A stretch of 46,664 nt of DNA from positions 1 to 46,664 of the forward strand of contig MHFT01000036.1 of the NCBI GenBank assembly GCA_001804315.1, written 5' to 3'. A model generated the notes under the pieces. It searched no databases and had not been told where the DNA came from. It saw only the letters and a program-made list of their open reading frames with translations. A program made the translations under genes and the position numbers. Source of the DNA: Omnitrophica bacterium RIFCSPLOWO2_12_FULL_50_11. GTDB taxonomy: Bacteria > Omnitrophota > Omnitrophia > Omnitrophales > Danuiimicrobiaceae. Below, piece by piece: positions 24,459 through 33,520 of the stretch. Position 1 is the first letter of the stretch; every line of letters begins with the position of its first letter.

Positions 24459-25430
24459 TCATTCGTGATCCAAGGCGACAAGCGCTCTCGCGACGCCGCG
24501 AGTCACCTTCACCATAAAGTCCAGATTGAGAGTTTCTAGCGTGTCGGCCGGTCCGTGGTAATAAGGATTTCGGTAGAAAGAAGTATCCGTAATCATCAGT
24601 GCCGGATAACCGGCGTCCCAAAATGGCGACTGGTCACTCCAGCGTGTCGGAGGAAGGAGAATACCATTAAAGGGAATGAGCAGGGATTCTACAGGGAGAC
24701 CGTCAACTTTTTTCATGTCTTGTTTGAATGAGGCGAGCAAATTCCACGATCTCGCATTTCCTACGAGACCGATGAAATTTCCAACGTCAGGATAAAATGC
24801 GCCGAATCCGGGCGGCATCCTCTGGCTTTTTGGCGCATCGCTCGCAAAGCCCACCATTTCGAGAGAAACCATGCCGCGCACTTTCACACGTTCCCGCTTG
24901 AGCTTTTTTACGTAGGCGCTTGAGCCGAGCATATTCCATTCTTCCAAATGAAAGCCGATAAATTCGACTGTTTTTTTCCACGGATGATCTTTCAGGATCC
25001 TGGCGAGCTCCAGCATTACAGCCACACCGCTTGCGTTATCGTCCGCCCCTGGTGTACCGGCCACGGAATCAAAATGAGCACCCACGATGATTCGTGTGTT
25101 CCGATCAGGCCCGGATCTTCGCGCGATCACGTTTTGAAACGTGGATCCCTCGACTCCAAAGTCATGAAGCTCGATTTCGTAACCGAGATCGGACAAAGTT
25201 TGCTTCACGTAGGTAAATACTTCGGCCAGGTGCTCGTCACTTAAGCCTGCGAAGCGTTCACCTACGATGGCTTTGAGATGGCGCTGGAGCAATTCTTGAT
25301 CAGAGTTCGGCATTTCAGTGGATCCCTTTGCAAGTGTTGCGGACGCACCAATGATGAAGAAACCGAAGATGACCGAGCACGTACACTGGTGTATAATTGC
25401 ACTCCTTATGATTCGCGAACAGTTCCTCAA
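24459..25430 (-). CDS. M28-family zinc metallopeptidase
   Basis: About 320 residues. Zinc ligands and catalytic groups appear in GAHFDSV (first His/Asp), GADDNASG (bridging Asp), FHLEEWNMLGS (catalytic Glu-Glu), MVSLEMVG (position where the Asp would be is Glu) and YHGPADT (last His). It is an aminopeptidase-type exopeptidase. Translation from ATG 25313 gives a cytoplasmic protein, while the longer frame (TTG at 25430) adds a hydrophobic stretch SVIFGFFIIGASATLA like a signal peptide, which would fit a secreted enzyme. That extension overlaps the tilS start by 23 bases. The catalytic core is certain, the start is not. Confidence 0.82.
   Translation of the reverse strand: MRNCSRIIRSAIIHQCTCSVIFGFFIIGASATLAKGSTEMPNSDQELLQRHLKAIVGERFAGLSDEHLAEVFTYVKQTLSDLGYEIELHDFGVEGSTFQNVIARRSGPDRNTRIIVGAHFDSVAGTPGADDNASGVAVMLELARILKDHPWKKTVEFIGFHLEEWNMLGSSAYVKKLKRERVKVRGMVSLEMVGFASDAPKSQRMPPGFGAFYPDVGNFIGLVGNARSWNLLASFKQDMKKVDGLPVESLLIPFNGILLPPTRWSDQSPFWDAGYPALMITDTSFYRNPYYHGPADTLETLNLDFMVKVTRGVARALVALDHE
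25392..25397 (+). promoter_or_regulatory. -10 box of tilS, near-leaderless
   Basis: TATAAT lies 10 bases before the tilS ATG, so the transcript would begin only a few bases before it. No good -35 is seen. Confidence 0.4.
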
Positions 25431-26805
25431 GACGATTCAAAAATTCCGAATGATTGAAAAAGGAGAAACGATTTTCGTTGCCGTCTCAGGCGGCGCGGAT
25501 TCCGTCACACTCCTTCGTTTATTAAATGAACTTCGGACGCCTTGGAAGTTACAACTGGCAGTCCTTCATGTCAACCATAAGCTTCGCGGCAAAGCTTCCG
25601 ATCAAGACGAAGCGTTTGTCCGGCGTCTGGCGCGCGAATGGAAGATTCCGATCTTTGTCGAACATGTTCAGGTAAAGAAAATCGCAAAAGATGAAAAGCT
25701 ATCTCTTGAAGAAGCGGCACGCGCGGCACGTTATCACTTCTTTGAGAAAATGGCGGAGGCGAAAGCAGCGCACAAAGTGGCGCTCGCCCATACTCAGGAT
25801 GACCAGGCCGAAACCGTGCTGATGCGCGTCATCACGGGTACCGGTCTTCAAGGGCTTCAAGCGATTCGTCCCAAGCGGAAATTAAATGGTGCCTTTTTAG
25901 TCCGCCCCTTGATTGAAATTTCTCACAGTGAAATTCGGCAATTTGTGAAGGACCAGGCGATTCGTTTTCGAGAAGATCCGACGAACCGTTCGCTCGAGTT
26001 TCTAAGAAATCGGATCCGGTTGAAACTCATTCCGCTCCTAGAGCGTTCGTTCAACCCACAGGTGAAACGAGTGCTCGCACGCCTGCCCCATCTTCTGGAT
26101 GTAGACTTAACCTTCCTTGAAGAAACGTCCGGGCTTTTTTACAAGCGGCTTGCGTTGCAAAAACGTGCGGACGAAATCGTATTTCCGAAACAATCGTTTC
26201 TTCAGCTTCGGCCTTAGATTCAATACCGGCTGCTTGGGCGTGCCATGCGGGTTTTGGCAGAGGCCGAACTCGATTTTGACCATTGGAATTTGTTTCTTGA
26301 GCGTTTGACCACCGAGCGGCGCTTCCGGCTTCAATTGCCGAAAGGACTTCTTGCATCTGTTTCCCCTGAGCTCGTACGGGTTCAGCGGAGTAAGGCTCTC
26401 ACCGCTTCGTTTTCTTATTTCCTCTCTCCGGGCGAGGAGCTCGTCATTCCGGAAGTTGATGTGACCCTTTCCTGCGAAGAATTAAGCGAGCGGCCCCGTG
26501 TCGTGCGGAAATCCGATCCGAGTTTTGAGCTGTTTGATGGTGCGAAACTGAGTTTTCCGCTCGTGGTCCGAAATCGAAAGGCTGGAGACAGATTCCAGCC
26601 CCTGGGGCAATCGAAACCCTTAAAGCTTAAAGGTTTCTTGATCAACAAGCGGATTCCGACCGAAGAGCGTGATCGAATTCCGCTGATTGTGTCGGGCGAT
26701 ACGATTGCTTGGGTAGGAGGAGTAACACTGGGCGATCTCTTTCGGGTTGGCCCCAGGACGAATAAATTAATTCGAATTTCTCTTAGACGCGGGAATTTGC
26801 GCTGA
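25408..26805 (+). CDS. tilS: tRNA(Ile)-lysidine synthase TilS, interrupted by one in-frame TAG
   Basis: 465 codons in one frame if TAG 26215-26217 (codon 270) is passed over. The N-terminal half has the PP-loop SGGADS (27-32), VNHKLRGKASDQDE, and the tRNA-binding ARYHFF and HTQDDQAETVLMR. After the TAG, IQYRLLGRAMRVL and the C-terminal substrate domain (RNRKAGDRFQP, LKGFLINKRIP) continue in the same frame. TilS makes lysidine in tRNA-Ile(CAT) and is normally essential. A -10 (TATAAT 25392-25397) ends 10 bases before the ATG. It may be read through, be an error, or be a real nonsense mutation. Confidence 0.75.
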
Positions 26806-26816
26806 GGGTAAGTGTG

Positions 26817-26927
26817 CCTAACAAAACCGTCATCCTGAGTCCCGCCCTTGGCGGGACGAAGGATCCCGTTCGGGATTCTTCGACGTTGCTCTGTACCGCT
26901 GTCTCAGAATGACGTACGTTTGTTAGG
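26817..26927. repeat. Dispersed palindromic repeat (family A, copy 2)
   Basis: A 111-bp element with terminal inverted CCTAACAAA ... TTTGTTAGG, inner CGTCATCCTGAG / CTCAGAATGACG, and hairpins CCCGCC.TTGGCGGG and GATCCCG.CGGGATT. It lies between tilS and the MuiA-family gene. Confidence 0.75.
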
Positions 26928-26999
26928 TGTTGTAAGACCGTTTCCATTCGATTTATGTGACACTCAATGGAAGTATGAAAATTCGAGGAGGGAGAAAAA

Positions 27000-28730
27000 A
27001 TGAGGACGAAAACATGGCAGATTGGATTATTAGCCGTATCAATACTTATCTTAGGTGGAAGTTTAGCATCCGCTGAGGTTTTAGAGACCGGATCCAAAAT
27101 CACGGAGGTGGTCGTCTTTCAGGATCGGGCGTTGGTGACGCGACAGGCAGAGGTAGAACTTGAGCCGGGTGTAGCGTCCATTCGATTAAGTGGATTGCCG
27201 GGAACGATTGAGGAGCAATCCATTACGGCGAGGGGGGAAGGAACAGCGGAAGTCGTGTTGTTTGGGGCGAGCCTCAAGACCACGCAGCTTACAGATTCTC
27301 CGTCGCCCAGAGTGAAGGACCTTGAAGATAAGATAGAAGCCCTACGAGATACGAGGCAAGAAATTGAAGACCGAAAAAAGGTGTTTGCGGATAAACACGA
27401 GTTTTTGAAATCCATTCGAGCGGCTTCGCTTGATCAACTGGGGAAGGACCTCGTTACGAAACAACCTTCCGTATCGGATGTGGCCTCGCTTGCCGCTTTT
27501 CTTGAAGATGAGCTCGCGAAAATGTATCAAAGTTTGCATCAAGCGGATCTTGAGCTTCGTGACATTGACGAAGAGCTAAATCGTCTTGAGCGTGAGTTGG
27601 GTGAGCTGCGCGTGTCATTTCACGAACGGGAGACGGAGACCTCAATTGAAGTGGATCTGGAAGCACACACCAGCGGAACGTTTGTTTTGGAGGTTTCCTA
27701 CCGGCTTCCGGGCGCCAAGTGGGCTCCGACTTATGAAGCGCGTGCGATGTCGAGCGGTGGAGACGTACAATTGACTTCTTACGGTCAAGTGCGTCAAAGG
27801 ACAGGAGAGGATTGGAACGACGTTGCGATTCATTTGTCCACTGCTAAACCCGCTGTCGGTGCTCGGATGCCGGAAGTGGAGCCTTGGTATCTAAGCATAC
27901 GGCCACCGGTTCACCTCGTTGCAAAGCTGCTGGACGCTGCAGCGCCAATGAGACAAGAACAATATGAACGAGAGGATAAAGCTCGTGCCTTTGAGTCGCG
28001 GTACGATGTTCAGGCGGGTCGGGCAGCCATGGCACCTGCCGCGGTGGCACAGGCAGCAGTAAGCGCACAAGGTCCTGCCGTTCATTTTACTCTGCCAAAG
28101 CGTGAAACCATTCTTTCAGACTGGCAGCCGCGGAAGGTGGCCATACAAAGTTATGAATTTTCTGCGGCGTTTGCGTATGAAATCAGTCCGAAGCTTTCGC
28201 CACGTGCCTATTTACGGGCAAAGGTGACAAACGAGGGCGATAGCATTTTGCTGCAAGGTCCCGTTCAGGTTTTTTTAGACGGCGCGTTTGTGGGAACGTC
28301 CTCGATTGACGTCATCGGTCCGAAAGAAGAATTTGATCTCTCGCTCGGAATCGATGAGCGCATTCGTGTGGAACGGAAACAGCTCAGTGCCAAGGTGGAC
28401 GTGAGCGTTCTGCCTGGTTTTCACGGCCGGATCAAAACCATTGATTATCAATATCTGACAACTGTTGAGAACTACGGACAGATCGATGCGGACATTATCG
28501 TCATCGATCAACTTCCTGTTTCGCAATATGATGAAATTAAGATCGAAAATGTTCAACTGAATCCGGAGCCCACGGAGGAAGTGAAGGACAAACCCGGCGT
28601 CAAACGCTGGGCTTTTAAGCTCCCATCGGCCGGTAAGAAAGAAATCACACTTTCCTATCGCGTGAGGCATCCTGTCGGCATGTCAGTCGCCGGTTTGGAC
28701 GTGGAAGTAGTGAGCACGATGGATTTTTAA
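27000..28730 (+). CDS. MuiA-family protein (DUF4139/DUF4140)
   Basis: 576 residues with a signal peptide (IGLLAVSILILGGSLASAEV). The N-terminal DUF4140 region has VVVFQDRALVTRQAEVEL, followed by a central coiled coil (about 100-205, RVKDLEDKIEALRDTRQEI ... LEREL). The C-terminal DUF4139 beta domain has EVSYRLPGAKWAPTYEAR, YGQVRQRTGEDWNDVAIHLSTAKP and VRHPVGMSVAGL. Members are called mucoidy inhibitor MuiA-like; the biochemical role is unknown. GAGGAGGGAGAAAAA is a strong ribosome-binding site. It is exported and mono-cistronic here. Confidence 0.88.
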   Translation: MRTKTWQIGLLAVSILILGGSLASAEVLETGSKITEVVVFQDRALVTRQAEVELEPGVASIRLSGLPGTIEEQSITARGEGTAEVVLFGASLKTTQLTDSPSPRVKDLEDKIEALRDTRQEIEDRKKVFADKHEFLKSIRAASLDQLGKDLVTKQPSVSDVASLAAFLEDELAKMYQSLHQADLELRDIDEELNRLERELGELRVSFHERETETSIEVDLEAHTSGTFVLEVSYRLPGAKWAPTYEARAMSSGGDVQLTSYGQVRQRTGEDWNDVAIHLSTAKPAVGARMPEVEPWYLSIRPPVHLVAKLLDAAAPMRQEQYEREDKARAFESRYDVQAGRAAMAPAAVAQAAVSAQGPAVHFTLPKRETILSDWQPRKVAIQSYEFSAAFAYEISPKLSPRAYLRAKVTNEGDSILLQGPVQVFLDGAFVGTSSIDVIGPKEEFDLSLGIDERIRVERKQLSAKVDVSVLPGFHGRIKTIDYQYLTTVENYGQIDADIIVIDQLPVSQYDEIKIENVQLNPEPTEEVKDKPGVKRWAFKLPSAGKKEITLSYRVRHPVGMSVAGLDVEVVSTMDF

Positions 28731-28771
28731 TCTACCCTCTTGCGCCTGCGTTCGTGTGTGTTTTATTTAAC

Positions 28772-29016
28772 TGAGCCGTCGGGGAGTTTTTTCAGATAAA
28801 GACGGGTTCATCCCACCACCTATTCATGCGCCGAAGGCGCATTGGCCCTCTGGGCCAAGAATAGGTGGTGGGATCATCCTGAGGCCCCCTTCGGACGTCA
28901 TCCTGAGTCCCGCCTTTGGCGGGACGAAGGATCCCGTCCTCAGGGCAGGCTCCGGGCCGAAAGGATCTCATTGATGAGATCCCTCGCTTCGCTCGGGATG
29001 AGGGGTCGGGGTGTTT
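28772..29016. repeat. Composite dispersed repeat (family A, copy 3; inverted twin of 45.78-46.0 kb)
   Basis: A non-coding block of about 245 bp before ftsH. It contains GAGCCGTC ... GACGG, a three-way-junction unit (28810-28874), family A motifs (CGTCATCCTGAG with CCCGCC/GGCGGG) and ATGAGATCC-type hairpins. Reversed, it matches 45783-46001 in several blocks. Confidence 0.8.
28810..28874. repeat. 65-bp three-way-junction element, copy 1
   Basis: Outer stem ATCCCACCACCTATT / AATAGGTGGTGGGAT (15 bp) encloses two small hairpins, GCGCC-GAA-GGCGC and GGCCC-TCT-GGGCC. The second copy at 45896-45960 is identical in inverted orientation. Confidence 0.85.
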
Positions 29017-29028
29017 TCCCGACCCCTC
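29000..29028 (+). terminator. Strong hairpin before ftsH
   Basis: GAGGGGTCGGG ... CCCGACCCCTC, 11-bp perfect stem. The same arms recur at 34122-34149 after ruvA. It probably ends upstream transcription; no long T-run. Confidence 0.5.
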
Positions 29029-29064
29029 ATTTAACTCCAAGCCCCGCAAAAGGTTACAAACTGC

Positions 29065-29093
29065 TTGCCCGCATATGTTTTTGCTGTTAAAAT
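29065..29093 (+). promoter_or_regulatory. ftsH promoter, leaderless
   Basis: TTGCCC (29065-29070) and TAAAAT (29088-29093) are 17 bases apart. The predicted start point is within a few bases of the ATG at 29102, and no Shine-Dalgarno is present. Confidence 0.6.
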
Positions 29094-29101
29094 TTAAAGT
29101 T

Positions 29102-31096
29102 ATGGGACAGATAGATTCAGAACCAAGAAAAAGTAATTTTAAGCAGGCTGTTCCGCGGCGCACACCTCAGGGCTCAAAGAGGCCCCTTCCACCTGGCAAA
29201 GGTCCTGACCAAGATCGCCGCAGGTTGATTGCATTCCTTGTGATTCCGCTCATTTTCTTTGTCATCCTCCAACTCTTTGTACTGCCCAAAATGGAAATGA
29301 AGCAGCTTTCCTACAGTGAATTCTATGATCTGGTTTCTAACAATGCGGTATCGGGCGAAATTGAGTCTGCCGAACTCGTCGAAAATACGGTGCGTGGGAA
29401 ACTTCGCGACGGTTCTTTTTTTCAAGTGAATACACCTCTTAACGATCCGGAACTGATTCCACTTTTGCGGAGAAACGTTGCAAGTTTTCACGTGAATCCG
29501 CCGCAGATATTCTGGCGTAATTTAATTTATTCGGTCCTTCCCGTGCTGCTTTTGATCGGTTTCTTCTGGTTCTTTGTGTATCGCGGCGTTCAACAAGGGG
29601 GCGGCAGGATCTTTTCTTTTGGCAAGTCGCGCGCGAAATTAGCCGGAGGCGATGGAGAACAGATCACATTTAAGGACGTTGCCGGCGTGGATGAAGCGAA
29701 AGAGGAACTTCAGGAAATCATTGAGTTTTTGAAAGATCCCGCCAAGTTTCAATCGCTTGGCGGAAAAATTCCGAGAGGGGTTTTGCTTCTCGGACCTCCA
29801 GGAACGGGGAAAACGCTCTTGGCGAGAGCGATTGCAGGGGAAGCGAACGTCCCGTTTTATTCCATCAGCGGATCCGATTTTGTGGAGATGTTTGTCGGCG
29901 TCGGTGCTGCGCGCGTTCGTGATTTGTTCGAGCAAGGAAAGCGCGCTGCAAAAACAAATGCTCGAGGATCCATTATCTTTATTGATGAAATCGATGCGGT
30001 GGGCCGCCAGCGGTTTGCTGGAATTGGAGGCGGACATGACGAACGGGAGCAAACCTTAAATGCGCTCCTCGTTGAGATGGATGGTTTCGATTCCCATTCC
30101 AGCATCATTTTGATGGGTGCAACGAACCGGCCTGATGTGCTGGATCCGGCACTGCTTCGTCCCGGGCGCTTTGACCGGCAGATTGTGATCGATCGGCCCG
30201 ACATCAAAGGCCGGGAGGAGATTCTTAGGATTCATACCAAAAAGATAAAATTGGCAAAGGATGCCGATCTTAAAAAAATTGCGCAGCAGACACCCGGATT
30301 TTCAGGCGCTGATTTGGCTAACTTAGCCAATGAAAGTGCACTGCTTGCCGCGCGGCGGAACCTAAAAGAGGTGGGGCAGGCGGAGCTCGGCGAGTCCATT
30401 GAACGCGTGATGGCAGGACCGGAACGGAAATCCCGCGTTATTTCCAGACAGGAGAAAGAAATCGTTGCCGTTCACGAATCAGGGCACGCCTTGTTGACCT
30501 TGCTGGTCACGGGCACAACCGATCAGTTACATAAAGTATCCATCATTCCGCGAGGGCATGCGGCGCTTGGATACACGCTGCAGCTTCCGATTGAGGATCG
30601 GTATCTCATTCGCGAGCAGGAGATATTGGATAAGATTACGGTGCTCTTGGGCGGGCGCGTTGCGGAAGAGCTTGTGTTTGAGCAGATTACGAGCGGTGCG
30701 CACAATGATTTAGAAGTGGCAACGAATTACGCGCAGCGGATGGTGTGTGAATACGGCATGAGTAAACGCCTTGGGAATTTGACCTTTGGAAAGAAAAATC
30801 ATGAGGTGTTTCTGGGCCGCGATCTCATGCGCGAGAAGGATTATTCAGAACATACCGCGGTGGTGATCGACGAAGAGGTCCGTCGGATCGTCGACGAGTG
30901 TCATGAGCGGGCAACCAAAATCCTGAAAGAAAACTTAGGAAAGCTCAAAAAACTTTCCGAAAGATTGCTTGAGAAGGAGGTGCTCGAAAGCGAAGAAGTC
31001 AAACAAGTCGTCGGCTTAAATAGCCGCCCGGATTCAAATCAGCCTGCTCCATCCAATTCAGCGGATCAAGCGAAGCAACCAAAACAAGATTCTTAA
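29102..31096 (+). CDS. ftsH: ATP-dependent zinc metalloprotease FtsH
   Basis: 664 residues. A basic N-terminus, membrane span (about 42-60), periplasmic domain, second span (about 140-162), then the AAA+ ATPase with Walker A GPPGTGKT (about 231), Walker [31 protein letters not shown], and the zinc protease HESGH (458-462) with downstream Glu in the last motif. It degrades misfolded membrane and short-lived cytosolic proteins. I chose the ATG giving [11 protein letters not shown]; the longer frame to 28916 lies in repeat DNA. It is followed by folP 24 bases downstream. Confidence 0.97.
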   Translation: MGQIDSEPRKSNFKQAVPRRTPQGSKRPLPPGKGPDQDRRRLIAFLVIPLIFFVILQLFVLPKMEMKQLSYSEFYDLVSNNAVSGEIESAELVENTVRGKLRDGSFFQVNTPLNDPELIPLLRRNVASFHVNPPQIFWRNLIYSVLPVLLLIGFFWFFVYRGVQQGGGRIFSFGKSRAKLAGGDGEQITFKDVAGVDEAKEELQEIIEFLKDPAKFQSLGGKIPRGVLLLGPPGTGKTLLARAIAGEANVPFYSISGSDFVEMFVGVGAARVRDLFEQGKRAAKTNARGSIIFIDEIDAVGRQRFAGIGGGHDEREQTLNALLVEMDGFDSHSSIILMGATNRPDVLDPALLRPGRFDRQIVIDRPDIKGREEILRIHTKKIKLAKDADLKKIAQQTPGFSGADLANLANESALLAARRNLKEVGQAELGESIERVMAGPERKSRVISRQEKEIVAVHESGHALLTLLVTGTTDQLHKVSIIPRGHAALGYTLQLPIEDRYLIREQEILDKITVLLGGRVAEELVFEQITSGAHNDLEVATNYAQRMVCEYGMSKRLGNLTFGKKNHEVFLGRDLMREKDYSEHTAVVIDEEVRRIVDECHERATKILKENLGKLKKLSERLLEKEVLESEEVKQVVGLNSRPDSNQPAPSNSADQAKQPKQDS

Positions 31097-31120
31097 CGGC
31101 AGTTTTTCTCTCCAAAATTG

Positions 31121-32209
31121 ATGATCTGGAAAATCAGATCTAGAACCCTCACCTGTACGCGACCGCTCCTCATGGGGATTTTGAATGTTACACCCGATTC
31201 ATTTTATGACGGCGGACGTTTTTTGAAACCGGACGAAGCAACGAATCAAGCTCGGCAGTTGGCGGACCAAGGCGCGGACATTCTTGATTTAGGGGCTGAG
31301 TCAACACGTCCTGATGCAGATCCCGTTTCTGAAGAAGAGGAATGGGACCGTCTCGCGCCCGTTCTGGGTGAGCTTCTCGAAAATATTCAGATTCCGATTT
31401 CGATTGACACGACAAAGTCAGGCGTCGCACGACGTGCACTTGGACGAGGGGCGGATATTGTTAATGACGTGAGCGGGTTACGCGGTGATCCGAAGATGGC
31501 TGGTGTGGTCAAAGACTTTGAGGCAGGTGTCGTTTTAATGCACAGGCGTGGAACGCCGAAAACAATGCAATCCCTTGCGCAGTACGACGATGTCGTGACC
31601 GAGGTCATTGACGAATTAAGACAGGGCATCGAAGCCGCCGAGTCGAGCGGGATTTCGCCTGAGCAGATTGTCGTTGATCCGGGTATTGGTTTTTCCAAGA
31701 CGGCCGGTCAAAACTTAGAGGTGATCAACCGGTTGGACGAATTTGAGCAAATCGGACGGCCGATTTTGATCGGACCCTCGCGGAAGTCATTTATTGGCGC
31801 TGTAATCAAGCAGGAACCTAACCAAGGGTGCAAGACCGGAATTGCGAACCCCAAAATCTTCTCCTCTCCCCCGTCGGGGGAGAGGATTAAGGTGAGGGGG
31901 ACGAGTGAAAATAACTTGAACATCCACCCTCACCCAGCCCTCTCCCTCCAATGGAGGGAGAGGGGAAAAGACTACAGCTACGGTCTTGCACTCCCTAACC
32001 AAAGGCTTTTTGGAACCGTTGCGGCATGTGTGTTAGCGTTCGAACGGGGCGCCCGGATTTTTCGCGTGCATGATGTTGCTCACGTGAGAGAAGCGCTTTT
32101 GGTGGCGGAAGGAATTCTAAGAGGCCGTCATCCTGAGGCCACGAAGTGGCCGAAGGATCCCGTACGGGATCCTTCGTCGGCCGAACTTCGCTCGGCCTCC
32201 TCAGGATGA
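31121..32209 (+). CDS. folP: Dihydropteroate synthase with a MITE-encoded 59-residue insertion and a repeat-encoded tail
   Basis: 362 residues (family usual is about 270-290). DHPS signatures: LMGILNVTPDSFYDGGRF, LGAESTRPDA, VNDVSG, VVLMHRRGTPKTMQ, VVDPGIGFSKTAGQN, LIGPSRKSFIGAV, and RVHDVAHVREA at the end. A MITE with its 8-bp duplication (31818-32002) adds exactly 177 bp between KQEPNQ and RLFGT without stop or frame change. The last ~25 residues (from GRHPEATKWPKD) come from another repeat copy. The insertion sits in a loop region near the pterin pocket, so activity is uncertain. It is likely co-transcribed with ftsH. Confidence 0.9.
   Translation: MIWKIRSRTLTCTRPLLMGILNVTPDSFYDGGRFLKPDEATNQARQLADQGADILDLGAESTRPDADPVSEEEEWDRLAPVLGELLENIQIPISIDTTKSGVARRALGRGADIVNDVSGLRGDPKMAGVVKDFEAGVVLMHRRGTPKTMQSLAQYDDVVTEVIDELRQGIEAAESSGISPEQIVVDPGIGFSKTAGQNLEVINRLDEFEQIGRPILIGPSRKSFIGAVIKQEPNQGCKTGIANPKIFSSPPSGERIKVRGTSENNLNIHPHPALSLQWRERGKDYSYGLALPNQRLFGTVAACVLAFERGARIFRVHDVAHVREALLVAEGILRGRHPEATKWPKDPVRDPSSAELRSASSG
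31818..32002. mobile_element. MITE inserted in frame in folP, with 8-bp target duplication
   Basis: Target duplication CTAACCAA at 31818-31825 and 31995-32002. The 169-bp element between has terminal inverted repeats GGGTGCAAGACCG / CGGTCTTGCACTCC and the same CTCTCCCC hairpin core as the element after era. Removing element plus one duplication restores ...EPNQRLFGT..., a normal DHPS sequence. Confidence 0.92.
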
Positions 32210-32210
32210 C
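32126..32210. repeat. Dispersed palindromic repeat (family A) forming the folP 3' end
   Basis: CGTCATCCTGAGG ... CCTCAGGATGACA inverted ends with inner GGATCCCGTACGGGATCC hairpin. It lies inside the last codons of folP and supplies the stop codon. Confidence 0.75.
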
Positions 32211-32226
32211 AATGCAATAAGCAAAT

Positions 32227-32973
32227 ATGAGTGGTCATTCGAAGTGGGCGAGTATCAAACATAAAAAAGCGCTGGTGGACGCAAAGCGCGGCAAGATGTT
32301 TACGAAGGTGATTCGCGAAATCAGTGTCGCAGCGCGGCTCGGCGGCGGTGATGTGGATACGAATCCGAGACTGAGGCTTGCCGTTCACTCCGCAAAAGAC
32401 GTTAACATGCCGGCGGAGAATATTGAACGGGCGATCAAAAAAGGGACCGGCAGCCTCGAAGGTGTTCACTATGAAGAAGCGGTCTACGAAGGTTATGGTC
32501 CTTCGGGGGTTGCGATCTACGTTCAATGTCTGACCGATAATAAGAATCGGACGGCCGGCGAAATCCGCAATATCTTTTCTAAGAAATACGGCAACATGGC
32601 GGGACACGGTTCCGTGGCCTGGCTTTTTGAAAAAAAGGGTTTCCTGGTTGTCCGGGACGATCAAGCGGGTGAAGATCAATTAATGGAACCCGTGCTCAAT
32701 GCGGGCGCGGAGGATTTGTCCAGGTCCGGAAATCGGTTTGAGATTTTGACGGCTCCCAACGACTTCGAAGCGGTGAAAAAAGCGCTCGACCAAGCGGAAA
32801 TTACTTATGAATCCGCAGATCTTCAAATGATCCCAAAAAAAATGGTGTCGGTCAGTTCCAAAGAGGCCAGGAATGTGATTGCCTTAATCGAAGCGCTTGA
32901 GTATCACGATGACGTCCAGCATGTGTACACGAATTGCGACATTCCGGATGAGGTGATGAAAGAAGTGGCGTGA
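32227..32973 (+). CDS. yebC: YebC/TACO1-family protein
   Basis: 248 residues, complete, starting MSGHSKWASIKHKKALVDAKRGK, the family signature. Further motifs are NPRLRLAV, NMPAENIERAIKKGTG, EAVYEGYGPSGVA, LTDNKNRTAGEIRNIFSKK, GSVAWLFEKKG. It is a ribosome-associated translation factor that helps polyproline synthesis and was long annotated as a transcription regulator. It is followed 3 bases later by ruvC, a widespread order (yebC-ruvC-ruvA-ruvB). Confidence 0.96.
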   Translation: MSGHSKWASIKHKKALVDAKRGKMFTKVIREISVAARLGGGDVDTNPRLRLAVHSAKDVNMPAENIERAIKKGTGSLEGVHYEEAVYEGYGPSGVAIYVQCLTDNKNRTAGEIRNIFSKKYGNMAGHGSVAWLFEKKGFLVVRDDQAGEDQLMEPVLNAGAEDLSRSGNRFEILTAPNDFEAVKKALDQAEITYESADLQMIPKKMVSVSSKEARNVIALIEALEYHDDVQHVYTNCDIPDEVMKEVA

Positions 32974-32976
32974 TTC

Positions 32977-33507
32977 ATGCGAATCGCGGGGGTTGATCCG
33001 GGCACGATTCATGCGGGGGTCGGGATCATAGACGGATCCGGCCGCGAGCCAAAGTTAATTTTTAGCGGAACCATTCATACGACCGGAAATAAGCTGATTT
33101 CCGTTCGACTTGAACTCATCTACACGGAGTTGAAAACTGTCTTTGAAAGATGGAAACCGGATGTGGTCGCTTTGGAAAATGTTTTTTACAACAAAAATTT
33201 TCAATCCGCCGTGCGCGTGGGCGAAGCACGGGCAGCTGCGATGATTGCAGCTCGCGCGTGTGCTATTTCCGTTGTGGAATATGCGCCGGCTCGTGTGAAG
33301 CAAGCCGTCTGCGGCAATGGGCGTGCTTCAAAAGAGCAGGTTCAATATATGGTCAGGCATATCTTAAATGTGCGCCGGCCGCTTGATCCTGACTCTGCAG
33401 ATGCGCTTGCGGTTGCTTTGTGCCATTTAAATACGAGAGGTAGGGGCGTATTGCAATACGCCCCTACCATCTCCGCGGGGAGAGGAATAAGGTCGAGGGT
33501 ATTGTGA
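32977..33507 (+). CDS. ruvC: Holliday junction resolvase RuvC with a repeat-derived tail
   Basis: 176 residues. RNase-H-like fold with acidic residues: Asp in GVDPGTIHAG (7), Glu in ALENVFYNKN, and Asp residues in PDSADALAVALCH. It cuts four-way junctions made by RuvAB. The last ~20 residues (GRGVLQYAPTISAGRG...) are read from a perfect GTAGGGGCGTATT palindrome and repeat debris, so the original end was probably just after CHLNTR. The core catalytic region is intact. Confidence 0.95.
   Translation: MRIAGVDPGTIHAGVGIIDGSGREPKLIFSGTIHTTGNKLISVRLELIYTELKTVFERWKPDVVALENVFYNKNFQSAVRVGEARAAAMIAARACAISVVEYAPARVKQAVCGNGRASKEQVQYMVRHILNVRRPLDPDSADALAVALCHLNTRGRGVLQYAPTISAGRGIRSRVL
33440..33467. repeat. 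28-bp perfect palindrome inside the 3' end of ruvC
   Basis: GTAGGGGCGTATT then its exact complement GCAATACGCCCCTAC. This sequence is a known type of small palindromic repeat in environmental genomes. It is followed by a CTCCGCGGGGAG hairpin resembling the CTCTCCCC element core. Confidence 0.85.
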
Positions 33508-33520
33508 AGAAAGTGAATAC

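Noticed and set aside
28916-29101. A longer FtsH start at 28916
   Set aside because: The extra 62 codons lie in repeat DNA, and a good -35/-10 pair sits between, with the start point at the ATG of 29102.
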